Part shown: piece by piece, positions 1-10,907 of the stretch
How positions within the stretch are numbered: the first letter of the stretch is position 1
Layout of the letters: the number at the start of each line of letters is the position of its first letter
Origin: Lysinibacillus sp. FJAT-14745
Lineage (GTDB): Bacteria; Bacillota; Bacilli; Bacillales_A; Planococcaceae
Assembly (NCBI RefSeq): GCF_001275675.1
Contig: NZ_LITM01000004.1
Location: 36,954-100,953 of the forward strand
Length of the DNA: 64,000 bases
Direction: 5' to 3'
The notes under the pieces: model-generated
The model's input: the letters and a program-made list of their open reading frames with translations, nothing else
Databases searched by the model: none
Told to the model about the DNA's origin: nothing
Translations under genes and position numbers: made by a program

Positions 1-160
1 TACGTTGCACTACACTTTCGCGCAAAAAACATATGCCGCTGTCGCTACGTTGCACTACGCTTTCGCGCAAAAAACATCTGCTGCCCCAATCGGCTCATTG
101 GACGCCCCTAGGAAAGTGCCCAGTAGGAACGAAAATTAACATCACGTTATGGTGAAGAAC
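1..160 (+). repeat. 3' part of a MITE-like repeat with a 45-bp duplication inside
   Basis: The window opens inside a copy of the repeat family also found at 10908-11150, 14186-14490, 28662-28990 and 53485-53860. Bases 97-160 match its 3' half in degenerate form (CGGCTCATTGGACGCCCC, then GAACGAAAATTAAC, then a GGTGAAGAAC end). Bases 1-45 and 46-90 are direct repeats (TACGTTGCACTACACTTTCG and so on), and the same motif appears inside the copy near 53.6 kb. Not coding. Confidence 0.7.
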
Positions 161-207
161 ATATTATTAATGAATCATACATACTAAAGGAACAAACTAA
201 AGGTATA

Positions 208-456
208 ATGGAATTCATACAAGGGAAAATAATTGGAAACAAGATCGAAAGGAAGAAAGATTTGGGGAAAAAACAAATTTGGTATGAGGTAGAAGAAAAC
301 GAGTCAATTGAAGATTGTTTGGCAAGAATGCGTCGAGATGGTTATATGGCAGTGGGAAGAAAAGAAGAACCGATTTTTCACGTAGTCAATGGAGAACCAA
401 CGCATTTACGTCAAAAAATACAATTCAAAGCGATGTTATGGCAAGATTCCGAGTGA
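208..456 (+). CDS. yebG: NETI motif-containing small protein (YebG-like)
   Basis: An 82-residue basic, soluble protein. Residues about 28-55 (EENESIEDCLARMRRDGYMA, followed by VGRKEEPIF) match the short NETI-motif family. In Bacillus this gene lies immediately before purE, as it does here. The molecular function is unknown. The ATG at 208 is chosen because no better in-frame start is seen; the upstream AAAGG is a modest ribosome site. The stop at 456 is just ahead of the first PurR box. The family call rests on motif and position; the symbol is by synteny. Confidence 0.75.
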   Translation: MEFIQGKIIGNKIERKKDLGKKQIWYEVEENESIEDCLARMRRDGYMAVGRKEEPIFHVVNGEPTHLRQKIQFKAMLWQDSE

Positions 457-465
457 ATTTGACCA

Positions 466-509
466 AAATCCGAACATTTATAAATAGTAAAAATAAAATG
501 TTCGCATTT
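466..509 (+). promoter_or_regulatory. Paired inverted PurR boxes
   Basis: AAATCCGAACATT (466-478) and its inverted partner AATGTTCGCATTT (497-509) differ at one position when aligned as inverted repeats. They match the Bacillus PurBox (core CGAAC with A/T flanks). The 18-bp spacing and the place just upstream of the -35 box fit repression of the pur operon by PurR, relieved by PRPP. Confidence 0.85.
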
Positions 510-514
510 TTGCA

Positions 515-543
515 TTGACTATAATGCGATGACTTGTTAAAAT
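515..543 (+). promoter_or_regulatory. Sigma-A promoter of the pur operon
   Basis: TTGACT (515-520) and TAAAAT (538-543) are separated by exactly 17 bp. The promoter sits directly after the PurR boxes and ahead of the guanine riboswitch, the standard Bacillus purE leader layout. Confidence 0.8.
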
Positions 544-565
544 GTGAGAAGGAAAAACAAATAAA

Positions 566-635
566 TCCCACATATATGCTAGAGGATTGGCTCTAGTGTC
601 TCTACCCGGCACCGTAAATGCTGGACTATGCGGGA
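566..635 (+). ncRNA. Guanine-type purine riboswitch aptamer
   Basis: The three-way junction is readable. P1 is TCCCACA paired with TGCGGGA (one mismatch), P2 is CTAGAG/CTCTAG (from 579), and P3 is CCGGCA/TGCTGG around a CCGTAAA loop. The conserved GTCTCTACC and GGACTATG joins are present. The C in GACTATG is the ligand-reading position and specifies guanine or hypoxanthine over adenine. It precedes a terminator and purE, so ligand should reduce read-through. Confidence 0.92.
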
Positions 636-703
636 AAGCACTTTTGGCATGTTACGAGAAGGTGTATGTACAGAAATGTACATTTGCATATTCTTTTCAT
701 AAT

Positions 704-768
704 AAGTCCTCAAGTAAACTGCTTTCACGTGTATGGTAGGGAGTAGTTTATTTGGGGACTTTCTTTGT
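704..768 (+). terminator. Riboswitch-controlled leader terminator
   Basis: AAGTCCTCAAGTAAACT (704-720) pairs with AGTTTATTTGGGGACTT (745-761), with only wobble mismatches, followed by TCTTTGTT. It lies between the guanine aptamer and purE and is the expected off-state hairpin. Confidence 0.8.
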
Positions 769-848
769 TATAAAAGTAAAGCTATATGAGGAATAAAGGC
801 TTGCACAATATTTGATCATTTTTCTAACGTTAAAAAGGAGCGACAATC

Positions 849-1337
849 ATGAATCCGAAAATCGGTGTCATTATGGGGAGTTCAAGTGACTGGGAAACAA
901 TGAAACATGCATGTGATATTTTAGATGAAATACAAGTACCGTACGAGAAAAAGGTTGTGTCTGCACATCGTACGCCTGATTTAATGTTTGAGTATGCAGA
1001 ATCAGCACGTGAGCGAGGTATTCAAGTAATTATTGCCGGTGCAGGTGGAGCTGCGCATTTACCTGGAATGGTAGCGGCTAAAACAACGTTACCAGTAATC
1101 GGTGTACCTGTGCAATCCCGTGCTCTTAACGGTCTTGATTCTCTATTATCAATCGTTCAAATGCCTGGCGGTGTACCTGTAGCAACAGTAGCGATTGGCA
1201 AAGCGGGAGCTACGAATGCAGGCTTGCTAGCAGCGCAAATTTTGTCGACAACAGATGCAGAGCTTGCTAATAAACTAGATGCTAGACGTGAAGCTACGAA
1301 GCAACAAGTACTGGAAAGCACAGGTGACTTAGTGTGA
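849..1337 (+). CDS. purE: N5-carboxyaminoimidazole ribonucleotide mutase
   Basis: A cytosolic enzyme that converts N5-CAIR to CAIR in de novo purine synthesis. The 162-residue length is typical of class I PurE. The family motifs are present: GSSSDW (residues 10-15), SAHRTP (38-43) and [10 protein letters not shown] (64-73). The start has AAAAAGGAG eight bases upstream. First gene of the pur operon; its stop overlaps the purK start by four bases (GTGA), which implies translational coupling. Confidence 0.97.
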   Translation: MNPKIGVIMGSSSDWETMKHACDILDEIQVPYEKKVVSAHRTPDLMFEYAESARERGIQVIIAGAGGAAHLPGMVAAKTTLPVIGVPVQSRALNGLDSLLSIVQMPGGVPVATVAIGKAGATNAGLLAAQILSTTDAELANKLDARREATKQQVLESTGDLV

Positions 1338-2458
1338 CAAAGATAATTTATCCAGGGCAGACGTTAGGCATTATCGGGGGAGGGCAGCTTGGCCGTATGA
1401 TGGCACTTGCTGCTAAAGAAGCAGGCTTTAAAATTGCCGTTCTTGAACCATCAATGGATTCACCATGTGGACAGGTTGCGGATATACGTATTGTAGCACC
1501 ATATGATGATGAGTCAGCTTTAGAAGAACTTGCCGAGGTAAGTGACGTTATAACGTATGAGTTTGAAAATATCGATTATGATGGCTTAAAACGTTTAACA
1601 CAAATGGCTTACGTTCCACAAGGAGCAGAGCTTGTACGCATCACACAAAACCGTGTGACTGAGAAAGAAGCGATTGTGAACGCAGGTTGTCCGGTAGCCC
1701 CTTATTTGGTTGCAAATACATATGAAGAATTACTAGCCAATATCGATAGGATTGGTTATCCTTGTATAGTCAAAACAGCAAGAGGTGGTTACGATGGCAA
1801 GGGGCAGCAACTTTTAAAATCTGCCGAAGACCTACCATTGGCAAAGGAGCTTTTCACTCATTCACAATGTATTGTTGAGGGATTTGTGCCTTTCGTTAAA
1901 GAGGTGTCTGTCATTGTACAAAGAAACGGTAATGGTGAATCATATTGTCAGCCAGTTGGAGAAAATATTCATGTTCATCATATTTTACATGAAACGATTG
2001 TGCCAGCTCGTATAAAAGAAGAAACAGCACAGGCTGCAGAGCGAGAAGCTTTGAAAATTGCTGATTATTTAAATTTAGTAGGGACATTAGCTGTAGAAAT
2101 GTTTGTATTAGAAGATGGTGGAATTGTTATTAATGAATTAGCACCAAGACCTCATAATTCAGGTCACTATTCATTAGAAGCATGTAATGTTTCACAGTTC
2201 CATCAGCATATACGCGCTGTTTGTGGTTGGCCATTACGTAAACCACAACTTTGGGCACCATCTATTATGGTAAATGTTTTAGGGCAGCATGTCATGCCAC
2301 TTAGTAACTCAATTGCTAAATATCCTGAATGGTCTATACATCTTTATGGGAAAGCTGAAGCTAAGGTGAACCGTAAGATGGGCCACGTAACGATTATGAC
2401 AAAAAACTTAGAAGAAACATTACAACAAATCGAGAGTTCTGGCATTTGGTCAGAATAG
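1334..2458 (+). CDS. purK: N5-carboxyaminoimidazole ribonucleotide synthase
   Basis: An ATP-grasp enzyme that makes N5-CAIR from AIR, bicarbonate and ATP, supplying PurE. The N-terminal GGGQLGRM (15-22), the ATP-grasp glycine loop [11 protein letters not shown] near residue 150, and [14 protein letters not shown] near 265 fit the family. 374 residues, full length. The GTG start lies in the last codons of purE. Confidence 0.96.
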   Translation: MTKIIYPGQTLGIIGGGQLGRMMALAAKEAGFKIAVLEPSMDSPCGQVADIRIVAPYDDESALEELAEVSDVITYEFENIDYDGLKRLTQMAYVPQGAELVRITQNRVTEKEAIVNAGCPVAPYLVANTYEELLANIDRIGYPCIVKTARGGYDGKGQQLLKSAEDLPLAKELFTHSQCIVEGFVPFVKEVSVIVQRNGNGESYCQPVGENIHVHHILHETIVPARIKEETAQAAEREALKIADYLNLVGTLAVEMFVLEDGGIVINELAPRPHNSGHYSLEACNVSQFHQHIRAVCGWPLRKPQLWAPSIMVNVLGQHVMPLSNSIAKYPEWSIHLYGKAEAKVNRKMGHVTIMTKNLEETLQQIESSGIWSE

Positions 2459-2471
2459 AAGGAGAAACGCA

Positions 2472-3767
2472 ATGATCGAACGTTACACAAGACCCGAAAT
2501 GGGCGCAATTTGGACAGAACAAAATAAATATCAAGCTTGGCTAGAAGTTGAAATTTTAGCATGTGAGGCTTGGGCAGAACTTGGCGACATTCCGAAAGAG
2601 GATGTAGTTAAAATTCGTGAAAATGCTTCATTTGATGTTAATCGTATTTTAGAGATTGAGAAAGAAACGCGTCATGATGTTGTAGCATTTACTCGTGCCG
2701 TTTCTGAAACACTTGGTGAAGAGCGAAAATGGGTGCACTATGGTTTAACTTCTACGGACGTAGTTGATACAGCTCTTTCTTATTTGATTAAACAAGCGAA
2801 TGATATTTTACGCAAAGACATCGTGAATTTCATTGATATTATTGCTGCAAAAGCGAAAGAGCATAAGCATACGGTTATGATGGGACGTACACATGGTGTT
2901 CATGCTGAGCCAACAACTTTCGGTTTAAAACTAGGTTTATGGTATGAAGAAATGAAGCGTAACCTAGAACGCTTTGAAGCAGCGGCAAAAGTAATTGAAA
3001 CAGGAAAAATGTCTGGAGCAGTTGGAACATATGCCAATATCGATCCTCAAGTTGAGCAATATGTATGCGATAAATTAGGACTAACAGCATCACCTATTTC
3101 AACTCAAACATTACAACGTGATCGTCATGCTCAATATTTAGGTGCGTTGGCATTAATCGCAACATCAATAGAGAGATTTGCAACAGAGATTCGCGGCTTG
3201 CAAAAATCTGAAACGCGAGAAGTTGAAGAAGCCTTTGCAAAAGGGCAAAAAGGCTCGTCAGCGATGCCTCATAAACGTAATCCAATCGGGTCTGAAAACA
3301 TGGTTGGTATGTCACGTTTAATGCGTGGTTATATGGTGACAGCTTTTGAAAACGTAGCTTTATGGCATGAGCGTGATATTTCACATTCATCTGCAGAGCG
3401 CGTCATTTTACCGGATGCAACGATTACACTTAACTATATGTTAAATCGCTTCGGTAATATTGTGAAAAACTTAACAGTATTCCCTGAAAACATGAAACGT
3501 AATATGGGTCGCACTTTTGGTTTAATTTACTCTCAACGTATCTTATTAGCACTTATCGATAAAGGGTTAGTGCGTGAGGAAGCGTATGATACAGTACAAC
3601 CTTTAGCGATGCAAGCGTGGGACGAGCAAGTTCAGTTCCGTACGTTAGTCGATGCAAGTGAAAAAATTACATCGTATTTAACGAAGGAAGAGCTAGATGA
3701 TTGCTTTGACTACAACTACCATTTACAGCATGTAGATATGATTTTTGAGCGTCTTGGACTTAACTAA
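2472..3767 (+). CDS. purB: Adenylosuccinate lyase
   Basis: A fumarase-superfamily enzyme acting twice in the pathway: SAICAR to AICAR, and adenylosuccinate to AMP. It carries [11 protein letters not shown] (about 136-146) with the catalytic histidine and the signature loop [10 protein letters not shown] near residue 262. 431 residues, as in B. subtilis. AAGGAG precedes the ATG. It follows purK by 13 bp and is separated from purC by a 98-bp gap with a long hairpin. Confidence 0.97.
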   Translation: MIERYTRPEMGAIWTEQNKYQAWLEVEILACEAWAELGDIPKEDVVKIRENASFDVNRILEIEKETRHDVVAFTRAVSETLGEERKWVHYGLTSTDVVDTALSYLIKQANDILRKDIVNFIDIIAAKAKEHKHTVMMGRTHGVHAEPTTFGLKLGLWYEEMKRNLERFEAAAKVIETGKMSGAVGTYANIDPQVEQYVCDKLGLTASPISTQTLQRDRHAQYLGALALIATSIERFATEIRGLQKSETREVEEAFAKGQKGSSAMPHKRNPIGSENMVGMSRLMRGYMVTAFENVALWHERDISHSSAERVILPDATITLNYMLNRFGNIVKNLTVFPENMKRNMGRTFGLIYSQRILLALIDKGLVREEAYDTVQPLAMQAWDEQVQFRTLVDASEKITSYLTKEELDDCFDYNYHLQHVDMIFERLGLN

Positions 3768-3787
3768 GTAGAGTCACTAGCGGATGT

Positions 3788-3825
3788 TACAGAATTGAAT
3801 CGTATACGTACGATTCAATTCTGTA
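3788..3825. repeat. Perfect 17-bp inverted repeat between purB and purC
   Basis: Arms 3788-3804 (TACAGAATTGAATCGTA) and 3809-3825 are exact reverse complements around TACG. No T-tract follows, so it does not look like an intrinsic terminator. In the transcript it would form a very stable hairpin inside the operon. It could be an RNA processing or stability site or a decayed palindromic repeat; the sequence does not decide. Confidence 0.85.
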
Positions 3826-3865
3826 CAATACGCGTGTATTTCATAATATCAGGGGGATTAACGAA

Positions 3866-4576
3866 ATGATTAAAGGTCAACTTTTGTATGAAGGTAAAGC
3901 AAAAAAATTGTATACAACAGAGGAGCCAAATGTTCTACTCGTTGAGTACAAGGATAGTGCAACAGCGTTTAATGGTGAGAAAAAAGAAGAAATTGAAGGA
4001 AAAGGCGTATTAAATAATCGCATTACTTCATTAATTTTCGAAAAATTACGAGCTTACGGAATTGCGTCACATTTCGTGAAACAATTGTCTGATACGCAAC
4101 AGCTTGTAAAACAGGTAGATATTATTCCGATTGAGGTTGTTGTTCGTAATATAGCGGCAGGTAGCTTAGCGAAACGCCTTGGCCTTGAGGAAGGTACACC
4201 ATTAAAACGTCCAATCGTTGAGTTTTACTATAAAGACGACGAGCTTGGAGATCCACTCATTTCAACGGAACATATTGATGTACTTGATCTTGCAAAACCT
4301 GAAGAAGTGACTGCCATTTATGATGGTGCACTAGCTGTTAACAAAGTTCTGCAGCCAATATTTGCAGATGTCAACGTTACACTAATTGACTTTAAATTAG
4401 AATTCGGACGTGACAATGACGGAAATGTACTACTGGCAGATGAAATATCACCAGATACATGCAGACTTTGGGATGCAACTACAAAGCAAAAGTTAGACAA
4501 AGATGTCTTTCGTAGAGACCTTGGTAATTTAACTGAAGTTTATACTATTATACTTTCTAGACTCGGAGGCAAATAA
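3866..4576 (+). CDS. purC: SAICAR synthetase
   Basis: Joins CAIR and aspartate with ATP to give SAICAR. The start region LLYEGKAKKLY, the central VVRNIAAGS segment and LLADEISPDTCRLWD near residues 190-204 are family hallmarks. 236 residues is the usual short bacterial form. AGGGGG lies upstream. It ends two bases before purS. Confidence 0.97.
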   Translation: MIKGQLLYEGKAKKLYTTEEPNVLLVEYKDSATAFNGEKKEEIEGKGVLNNRITSLIFEKLRAYGIASHFVKQLSDTQQLVKQVDIIPIEVVVRNIAAGSLAKRLGLEEGTPLKRPIVEFYYKDDELGDPLISTEHIDVLDLAKPEEVTAIYDGALAVNKVLQPIFADVNVTLIDFKLEFGRDNDGNVLLADEISPDTCRLWDATTKQKLDKDVFRRDLGNLTEVYTIILSRLGGK

Positions 4577-4578
4577 CA

Positions 4579-4827
4579 ATGAAAAAAGTTAAAATTTACG
4601 TAACATTACGTGAGAGCATTCTTGATCCACAAGGTTCAGCTGTACAAGGTTCTTTAGTGAAGATGGGTTACGCTGAAGTAGAAGATTTACGTATCGGTAA
4701 ATATCTTGAACTAACAATTAAAGATACAGAACGTGATATTGATACTCTAGTAAAAGAAATGTGTGAAAAGGTTTTAACTAACGTTGTAATCGAAGACTAC
4801 CGTTACGAAGTCGAGGAGGCTAACTAA
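4579..4827 (+). CDS. purS: FGAM synthase subunit PurS
   Basis: An 82-residue bridging subunit of the three-part FGAM synthase of Gram-positive bacteria. It links PurQ to PurL and helps channel ammonia. The fold begins with [20 protein letters not shown], typical of PurS. Two bases after purC and two before purQ, so co-translated. Confidence 0.96.
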   Translation: MKKVKIYVTLRESILDPQGSAVQGSLVKMGYAEVEDLRIGKYLELTIKDTERDIDTLVKEMCEKVLTNVVIEDYRYEVEEAN

Positions 4828-4829
4828 TC

Positions 4830-5513
4830 ATGAAATTCGCAGTACTCGTGTTCCCTGGGTCAAACTGTGATATCGATATGTATCATGCGATTAAAGACGA
4901 GCTAGGTGAAGAAGTAGAATATGTATGGCATACAGCAACAGATTTAAGTGGCTTTGATGGCATTTTAGTACCAGGAGGCTTCTCATACGGGGATTATCTT
5001 CGCTGTGGTGCGATGGCAAACCAATCTAATATTATGGCAGAAGTCAAGAAAGCAGCGGATGCTGGTAAGCCAGTATTAGGCGTATGTAATGGATTCCAAA
5101 TTCTAACTGAAGCAGGTTTATTACCAGGTGCATTACTTCGTAACAAAAATTTGAAATTTATGTGCCGTACAATCCAGCTTAAAGTTGAAAACAATAATAC
5201 ATTATTCACAAATCAATATGAGCAAGGTCAAATAATCAATATTCCAATCGCACATGGTGAAGGTAACTACTACTGTGACGAGGAAACTTTACAAAAGTTA
5301 AAAGACAACAATCAAATCGTGTTCACATACTCAGGTGAAAATCCAAACGGTTCTTTAGAAGATATCGCAGGGATTACAAACGAGCGCGGCAATGTACTAG
5401 GTATGATGCCTCACCCAGAGCGAGCTGTTGATGCACTGGTGGGCGGAGCAGATGGTCTAGCAGTATTTAAATCAATTGTAAAGCAGTGGAGGGAAAATCA
5501 TGTCAACAACTAA
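4830..5513 (+). CDS. purQ: FGAM synthase subunit PurQ (glutaminase)
   Basis: A class I glutamine amidotransferase that releases ammonia for PurL. The nucleophile is Cys86 in GVCNGFQ; the partner residues are His195 and Glu197 in HPERAV. 227 residues, complete. The 3' end overlaps purL by 14 bases. It works as part of PurLQS. Confidence 0.97.
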   Translation: MKFAVLVFPGSNCDIDMYHAIKDELGEEVEYVWHTATDLSGFDGILVPGGFSYGDYLRCGAMANQSNIMAEVKKAADAGKPVLGVCNGFQILTEAGLLPGALLRNKNLKFMCRTIQLKVENNNTLFTNQYEQGQIINIPIAHGEGNYYCDEETLQKLKDNNQIVFTYSGENPNGSLEDIAGITNERGNVLGMMPHPERAVDALVGGADGLAVFKSIVKQWRENHVNN

Positions 5514-7734
5514 GTTTGAGCCAACAGCACAGCAAATTAAAGATCAAAAATTATACGCTGGTATGGGGATGTCAGACGAAGAATTTGCAATGGTAGAAGG
5601 TATTTTAGGACGTCTACCAAACTGGACAGAGACAGGTCTTTTCTCCGTAATGTGGTCTGAGCACTGCTCATACAAAAATTCAAAACCAGTGTTACGTAAA
5701 TTCCCTACAAAGGGTCCACAAGTTTTACAAGGTCCAGGTGAAGGTGCTGGTATCGTAGATATTGGTGACGAACAAGCAGTTGTATTTAAAATGGAATCAC
5801 ATAACCACCCATCAGCAATTGAGCCTTATCAAGGTGCTGCTACAGGTGTTGGTGGTATTATCCGTGACGTTTTCTCAATGGGTGCACGTCCAATTGCGAT
5901 GCTAAACTCACTACGCTTTGGCGAATTAAAATCAGCACGTGGCAAATATTTATTTGAAGAAGTAGTTGCTGGTATCGCAGGTTACGGTAACTGTATCGGG
6001 ATTCCTACAGTCGGTGGCGAGATTCAGTTCGATCCTTGCTATGAAGGCAACCCACTAGTGAATGCAATGTGCGTAGGTTTAATCGACCACAAAGATATTC
6101 AACGTGGAATCGCAGCTGGTGTAGGGAATACAGTTATGTATGTGGGTGCTAAAACAGGTCGTGACGGTATCCATGGTGCAACATTTGCATCTGAAGAGTT
6201 AACAGAAGAGTCTGAGAACCAACGTCCAGCAGTACAAGTGGGAGATCCATTTATGGAGAAACTTTTACTTGAAGCATGTTTAGAAGTTGTAAAATCGGAC
6301 GCGTTAGTAGGTATTCAAGATATGGGTGCTGCTGGTCTTACTTCTTCATCAGCAGAAATGGCTTCTAAAGCTGGTTCTGGTGTAGAAATGAACTTAGACT
6401 TAGTACCTCAACGTGAGACGGGTATGACAGCATATGAAATGATGCTATCTGAATCTCAGGAGCGTATGCTACTTGTTGTGAAAAAAGGTCGCGAAGATGA
6501 AATTAAAGCGATTTTCGATAAATATGATTTAGATGCTGTGGCAATTGGTCACGTGACGGATGATAAAATGCTACGCCTATTACATAATGGTGAAGTTGTA
6601 GCTGAAGTACCTGCTGATGCACTTGCAGAAGATGCACCGGTTTATCATAAGCCATCCGCAGAGCCTACTTACTATGCTGAGTTCCAGGCGATGGAAAATT
6701 CAGAACCAGTAGTAACAGATTATAAAGAAACATTAAATGCACTTTTAAAAGCACCAACAGTTGCTTCAAAAGAGTGGGTTTACGATCAATATGATTATCA
6801 AGTTCGTACATCAACAGTCGTTGCTCCAGGTTCGGATGCAGCCGTTATCCGCGTGCGTGGTACGAACAAAGGATTAGCGATGACTACAGACTGTAACTCT
6901 CGTTATATTTTCCTAGATCCAGAGGTAGGCGGTGCCATAGCTGTAGCAGAGGCGGCTCGTAATATCGTAGCATCTGGTGGTACACCATTAGCGATTACTG
7001 ACTGCTTAAACTTCGGCAATCCAGAGAAACCAGAAATCTTCTGGCAAATTGAAAAATCAGCTGATGGTATCTCAGTCGCTTGTACAGCACTAAATGCACC
7101 TGTAATCGGCGGTAACGTGTCTCTTTATAACGAGCGTTCTGGTGAAGCGGTTTACCCAACACCAACAATCGGTATGGTTGGACTAATTGAAGATTTAGCA
7201 CATGTGACAACTCAAGAAGTAAAAGCTGCTGGCGATGTAGTATTTGTGATCGGCGATACAAAAACTGAATTTGGCGGCTCTGAGCTTCAAAAATTATTAA
7301 ATAATGGGGTTATTTCAGGGAAAGCACCAGCTATTGACTTAGAAGTTGAAGCTGCACGTCAACAAGCATTGCTTAAAGCGATTAAAGCAGGAATCGTACA
7401 ATCTGCACATGATGTAGCAGAAGGTGGTCTTGCAGTAGCGCTCGCTGAAACAACATTTGGCGCAAATGGCTTAGGTCTTGATGTGGCATTAACAGGCTCT
7501 GCAACAACAGCATTATTCAGTGAAACACAATCTCGCTTCGTTGTAACAGTGAAAGAAGAAAATGCAGCTGCGTTTGTAGAAATTGTAAAAGATGCACAGA
7601 AAATCGGTGTCGTAACAAACGATGCGCTTGTTAAAATCAACGGTGATAACGGTGTGCTTGTAGAAGGTACAGTGGAGGAATTCCGTTCTAATTGGAAAGG
7701 AGCAATCCCATGCTTGCTGAACTCAGAGGCTTAA
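5500..7734 (+). CDS. purL: FGAM synthase subunit PurL (small type)
   Basis: The synthetase subunit that converts FGAR, ATP and ammonia to FGAM. 744 residues matches the short Gram-positive PurL, which needs separate PurS and PurQ, both just upstream. [19 protein letters not shown] near residue 100 marks the first AIRS-like half; [20 protein letters not shown] marks the second. The GGAGGG ribosome site is inside purQ. Confidence 0.97.
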   Translation: MSTTKFEPTAQQIKDQKLYAGMGMSDEEFAMVEGILGRLPNWTETGLFSVMWSEHCSYKNSKPVLRKFPTKGPQVLQGPGEGAGIVDIGDEQAVVFKMESHNHPSAIEPYQGAATGVGGIIRDVFSMGARPIAMLNSLRFGELKSARGKYLFEEVVAGIAGYGNCIGIPTVGGEIQFDPCYEGNPLVNAMCVGLIDHKDIQRGIAAGVGNTVMYVGAKTGRDGIHGATFASEELTEESENQRPAVQVGDPFMEKLLLEACLEVVKSDALVGIQDMGAAGLTSSSAEMASKAGSGVEMNLDLVPQRETGMTAYEMMLSESQERMLLVVKKGREDEIKAIFDKYDLDAVAIGHVTDDKMLRLLHNGEVVAEVPADALAEDAPVYHKPSAEPTYYAEFQAMENSEPVVTDYKETLNALLKAPTVASKEWVYDQYDYQVRTSTVVAPGSDAAVIRVRGTNKGLAMTTDCNSRYIFLDPEVGGAIAVAEAARNIVASGGTPLAITDCLNFGNPEKPEIFWQIEKSADGISVACTALNAPVIGGNVSLYNERSGEAVYPTPTIGMVGLIEDLAHVTTQEVKAAGDVVFVIGDTKTEFGGSELQKLLNNGVISGKAPAIDLEVEAARQQALLKAIKAGIVQSAHDVAEGGLAVALAETTFGANGLGLDVALTGSATTALFSETQSRFVVTVKEENAAAFVEIVKDAQKIGVVTNDALVKINGDNGVLVEGTVEEFRSNWKGAIPCLLNSEA

Positions 7735-9134
7735 ACGAAGAATGTGGGGTGTTTGGTATTTGGGGCAACTCAAATCCAGCACACCTTAGTTATTACGGGC
7801 TTCATGCTCTTCAACACCGTGGCCAAGAAGGTGCAGGGATCGTCGTTTCTGACGGTCAGCATCTTCGCGCGGTGAAAGGCGAAGGACTAGTTAACGATGT
7901 TTTCAACGAAGAGAAATTAAAGGCAGTTAACGGAAAAGCAGCAGTTGCCCATGTTCGTTATACGACTGCCGGTGGAGGCGGTATTGAAAATGTACAGCCG
8001 TTATTATTCCACTCCTCAACTGGTAGCCTTTCAATTGCTCATAACGGTAACTTAGTCAATGCAACGCACTTGAAACAGTATTTAGAGCGTCAAGGAAGTA
8101 TTTTTCATTCTAGCTCCGATACAGAAGTGCTAGCGCATCTTATTAAGAAAAGCTCGCATTCACCATTCCGTGCAAAGGTGAAAAATGCCCTATCATTATT
8201 AAAGGGTGCGTATTCATTCTTAATTATGACTAAAGATGAAATGCTTGTAGCACGTGATCCACATGGTTTACGTCCATTATCTCTTGGAAAGCTAGGAGAT
8301 GGCTGGGTTGTGGCCTCTGAAACTTGTGCATTCGATTTAATAGGTGCAGAATTTGTTCGATCTGTTGAACCAGGTGAGTTATTAATTATTAATGACGAGG
8401 GTGTCAAATCTGATCGTTTTGCAGATATGAATAAACGTGCAATGTGCGCGATGGAGTATGTTTATTTAGCACGTCCTGATTCTGATATTGATGGTATTAA
8501 CGTCCATATGGCACGTAAACGTATGGGTAAACAGCTTGCACGTGAATGTGCACATATTGAAGCTGATGTTGTAACAGGTGTACCTGATTCAAGTATTTCA
8601 GCAGCAATCGGCTTTGCTGAGGAAAGTGGTATTCCGTATGAGCTAGGTCTTATTAAAAATCGTTATGTAGGTCGTACATTTATCCAACCGACACAGGAAT
8701 TACGTGAACGCGGTGTGAAAATGAAGCTTTCCCCAGTTGTTCAAGTCGTAAAAGGTAAACGTGTAGTGATGGTGGACGATTCAATCGTTCGCGGTACAAC
8801 TTCAAGACGTATTGTCAAAATGTTAAAAGATGCAGGGGCGGCAGAAGTACATGTTGTGATTTCCTCACCACCAATGACGGATCCTTGCTATTATGGCATC
8901 GATACTTCAACGCATGAGGAACTGATTGCATCAAGCCACAATGTAGAGGAAATCCGTGACGCTATAGGAGCCGATTCATTAACATTCCTTTCAGTTGAAG
9001 GCATGGTGGAGACGATTGCAAGACCATATGAAGATGAAAACCGTGGATTATGCCTAGCGTGCTTTACAGGTAAATATCCAACAGAAATTTTCCCAGATAC
9101 AATCTTACCACATGAAAAAGAACTATTACGTTAA
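7710..9134 (+). CDS. purF: Amidophosphoribosyltransferase
   Basis: The committed step, PRPP plus glutamine to phosphoribosylamine. The ATG at 7710 is preferred to an upstream TTG at 7692 because GGAAAGGAG lies seven bases before it and the product then starts [16 protein letters not shown], with an 11-residue propeptide ahead of the nucleophile Cys12. The PRPP loop [16 protein letters not shown] is near residue 353. Cysteines in CAMEY, DPCYYG and CLACF fit the Fe-S cluster of the Bacillus type enzyme. 474 residues. It overlaps the purL end by 25 bases. Confidence 0.96.
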   Translation: MLAELRGLNEECGVFGIWGNSNPAHLSYYGLHALQHRGQEGAGIVVSDGQHLRAVKGEGLVNDVFNEEKLKAVNGKAAVAHVRYTTAGGGGIENVQPLLFHSSTGSLSIAHNGNLVNATHLKQYLERQGSIFHSSSDTEVLAHLIKKSSHSPFRAKVKNALSLLKGAYSFLIMTKDEMLVARDPHGLRPLSLGKLGDGWVVASETCAFDLIGAEFVRSVEPGELLIINDEGVKSDRFADMNKRAMCAMEYVYLARPDSDIDGINVHMARKRMGKQLARECAHIEADVVTGVPDSSISAAIGFAEESGIPYELGLIKNRYVGRTFIQPTQELRERGVKMKLSPVVQVVKGKRVVMVDDSIVRGTTSRRIVKMLKDAGAAEVHVVISSPPMTDPCYYGIDTSTHEELIASSHNVEEIRDAIGADSLTFLSVEGMVETIARPYEDENRGLCLACFTGKYPTEIFPDTILPHEKELLR

Positions 9135-9186
9135 GAAAAACATCTAACTATGCCAAGGCGATTTGGATGATAAGGAGGAACTCTGC

Positions 9187-10242
9187 GTGTCAAAAGCATA
9201 TGAACAAGCAGGTGTAAATATTGAAGCAGGCTACGAAGCCGTAAAACGAATGAAGTCTCACGTTGAACGTACAAACCGTCTAGGTGTGATGGGCACGTTT
9301 GGTGGCTTTGGTGGTATGTTTGACTTGTCAGAACTAAATCTTAAGGAACCTGTTCTTATTTCAGGTACAGATGGTGTTGGGACAAAGCTAAAGCTAGCAT
9401 TTATGGTGGACAAGCATGACACGATTGGTGTGGACTGTGTAGCGATGTGTGTCAATGATATCGTAGCGCAAGGTGCTGAACCATTGTACTTTTTAGATTA
9501 TGTAGCTCTTGGCAAGGCAGAGCCAGCGAAAATTGAGCAAATTGTAAAGGGCGTTGCAGATGGCTGTGTGCAATCTGGTGCGGCATTAATCGGTGGAGAA
9601 ACTGCAGAGATGCCAGGTCTCTATGATGAAGATGAGTATGATTTAGCTGGTTTTGCAGTAGGAGCTTGTGAAAAATCAGCCATCGTAACAGGTGAGAAAA
9701 TAGTAGAAGGTGACGTGCTTGTTGGTATTGCTTCAAGTGGTGTGCATTCAAACGGTTACTCATTAGTACGAAAAATTGTCTTTGCTGATAATCATTACGC
9801 TGTTGATTCGATTGTTGAAGGCTACGAAGATCTTGGTCCTATCGGTGAAGCCTTGTTAGTGCCAACAAAACTATATGCGAAACCTGTGCTTGCAGCTTTA
9901 AAAGCAGCAGACGTTCATGGCTGTGCACATGTAACTGGCGGTGGTTTTTATGAAAACCTACCACGCATGATGCCGGAAGGTTTAGCAACAGAGATTGACT
10001 TAGGATCTTGGCCTGTCTTACGTATTTTTGAGTTTTTAAAAGAAAAAGGACAGTTAGAGGACAAGGATTTATATAACGTCTTTAACATGGGTATTGGCTT
10101 CGTGTTAGCTGTTCCAGCAGATGAAGTAGATAAAGTCCTTGCTACAGTAGAAGCAAATGGTGAAAATGCATACAAAATCGGTCGCGTAGTGAAAGGCGAA
10201 GGTGTTGTATTCAATGGCTCACATGATGGGAGTTTAGTGTAA
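9187..10242 (+). CDS. purM: AIR synthetase
   Basis: Closes the imidazole ring (FGAM to AIR, ATP-dependent). The GTG at 9187 is chosen because AAGGAGG lies eight bases upstream and the protein then begins [18 protein letters not shown], as in other PurM proteins. [12 protein letters not shown] and GGETAEMPG are visible. 351 residues. The stop TAA shares its last base with the purN start (TAATG). Confidence 0.96.
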   Translation: MSKAYEQAGVNIEAGYEAVKRMKSHVERTNRLGVMGTFGGFGGMFDLSELNLKEPVLISGTDGVGTKLKLAFMVDKHDTIGVDCVAMCVNDIVAQGAEPLYFLDYVALGKAEPAKIEQIVKGVADGCVQSGAALIGGETAEMPGLYDEDEYDLAGFAVGACEKSAIVTGEKIVEGDVLVGIASSGVHSNGYSLVRKIVFADNHYAVDSIVEGYEDLGPIGEALLVPTKLYAKPVLAALKAADVHGCAHVTGGGFYENLPRMMPEGLATEIDLGSWPVLRIFEFLKEKGQLEDKDLYNVFNMGIGFVLAVPADEVDKVLATVEANGENAYKIGRVVKGEGVVFNGSHDGSLV

Positions 10243-10811
10243 TGACGGCACCAACTAAAATTGCCGTTTTTGCTTCAGGCAGCGGTAGTAATTTTCAGGC
10301 CATTCAAGAGGCCATTGACCGTGGCGAACTTAATGCAAAGGTCGAACTTGTTGTTACAGATAAGCCTGGCGCATTTGTAGTTACACGTGCTGAAAACTTT
10401 AATATTCCAGTGCTCGCTTTAAGTCCGAAAGAGTTTGCTTCAAAAGCAGATTACGAGACTGCTATTATCGAGGCGCTACATAAATGTCATGTAGAATGGA
10501 TTGTGCTTGCAGGTTATATGCGCTTAATTAGTGAAGTATTACTAACTGCATATCCACAGCGCATTGTGAATATTCATCCGTCATTATTACCGGCTTTCCC
10601 TGGTAAAGATGCCATTGGTCAAGCGATGGAACACGGCGTCAAAATAACAGGCGTAACCGTCCATTTTGTAGATGAAGGTATGGACACGGGGCCTATTATT
10701 GCACAAGCGGCAGTTCAAGTTGTTGAAGGTGACCGTGAGGCAACAGAAACGGCCATTCATCAGGAAGAGCATGGACTATATACAAAAGCTTTACAGCAAT
10801 TATTAAAGTAA
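10242..10811 (+). CDS. purN: Phosphoribosylglycinamide formyltransferase
   Basis: Transfers formyl from 10-formyl-THF to GAR. The N-terminal FASGSGSNFQAI binds the substrate phosphate; IHPSLLPAFPGKDA (about 107-120) holds the catalytic Asn-His and the following HFVDEGMDTGPII segment the Asp. 189 residues, complete. It is followed by a MITE-like repeat, not directly by purH. Confidence 0.96.
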   Translation: MTAPTKIAVFASGSGSNFQAIQEAIDRGELNAKVELVVTDKPGAFVVTRAENFNIPVLALSPKEFASKADYETAIIEALHKCHVEWIVLAGYMRLISEVLLTAYPQRIVNIHPSLLPAFPGKDAIGQAMEHGVKITGVTVHFVDEGMDTGPIIAQAAVQVVEGDREATETAIHQEEHGLYTKALQQLLK

Positions 10812-10907
10812 TTCAGTGGTGAGGAGTTAGGTCTTCTGGAACAATACAGCCTAACTCTACTCTATCAATAATAGCAAGACATATTCGTGGCAAACACGAT
10901 GAAAATT

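Noticed and set aside
6995-7640. Antisense ORFs inside purL and other long genes
   Set aside because: They mirror codon patterns of the true genes, without ribosome sites or domains.
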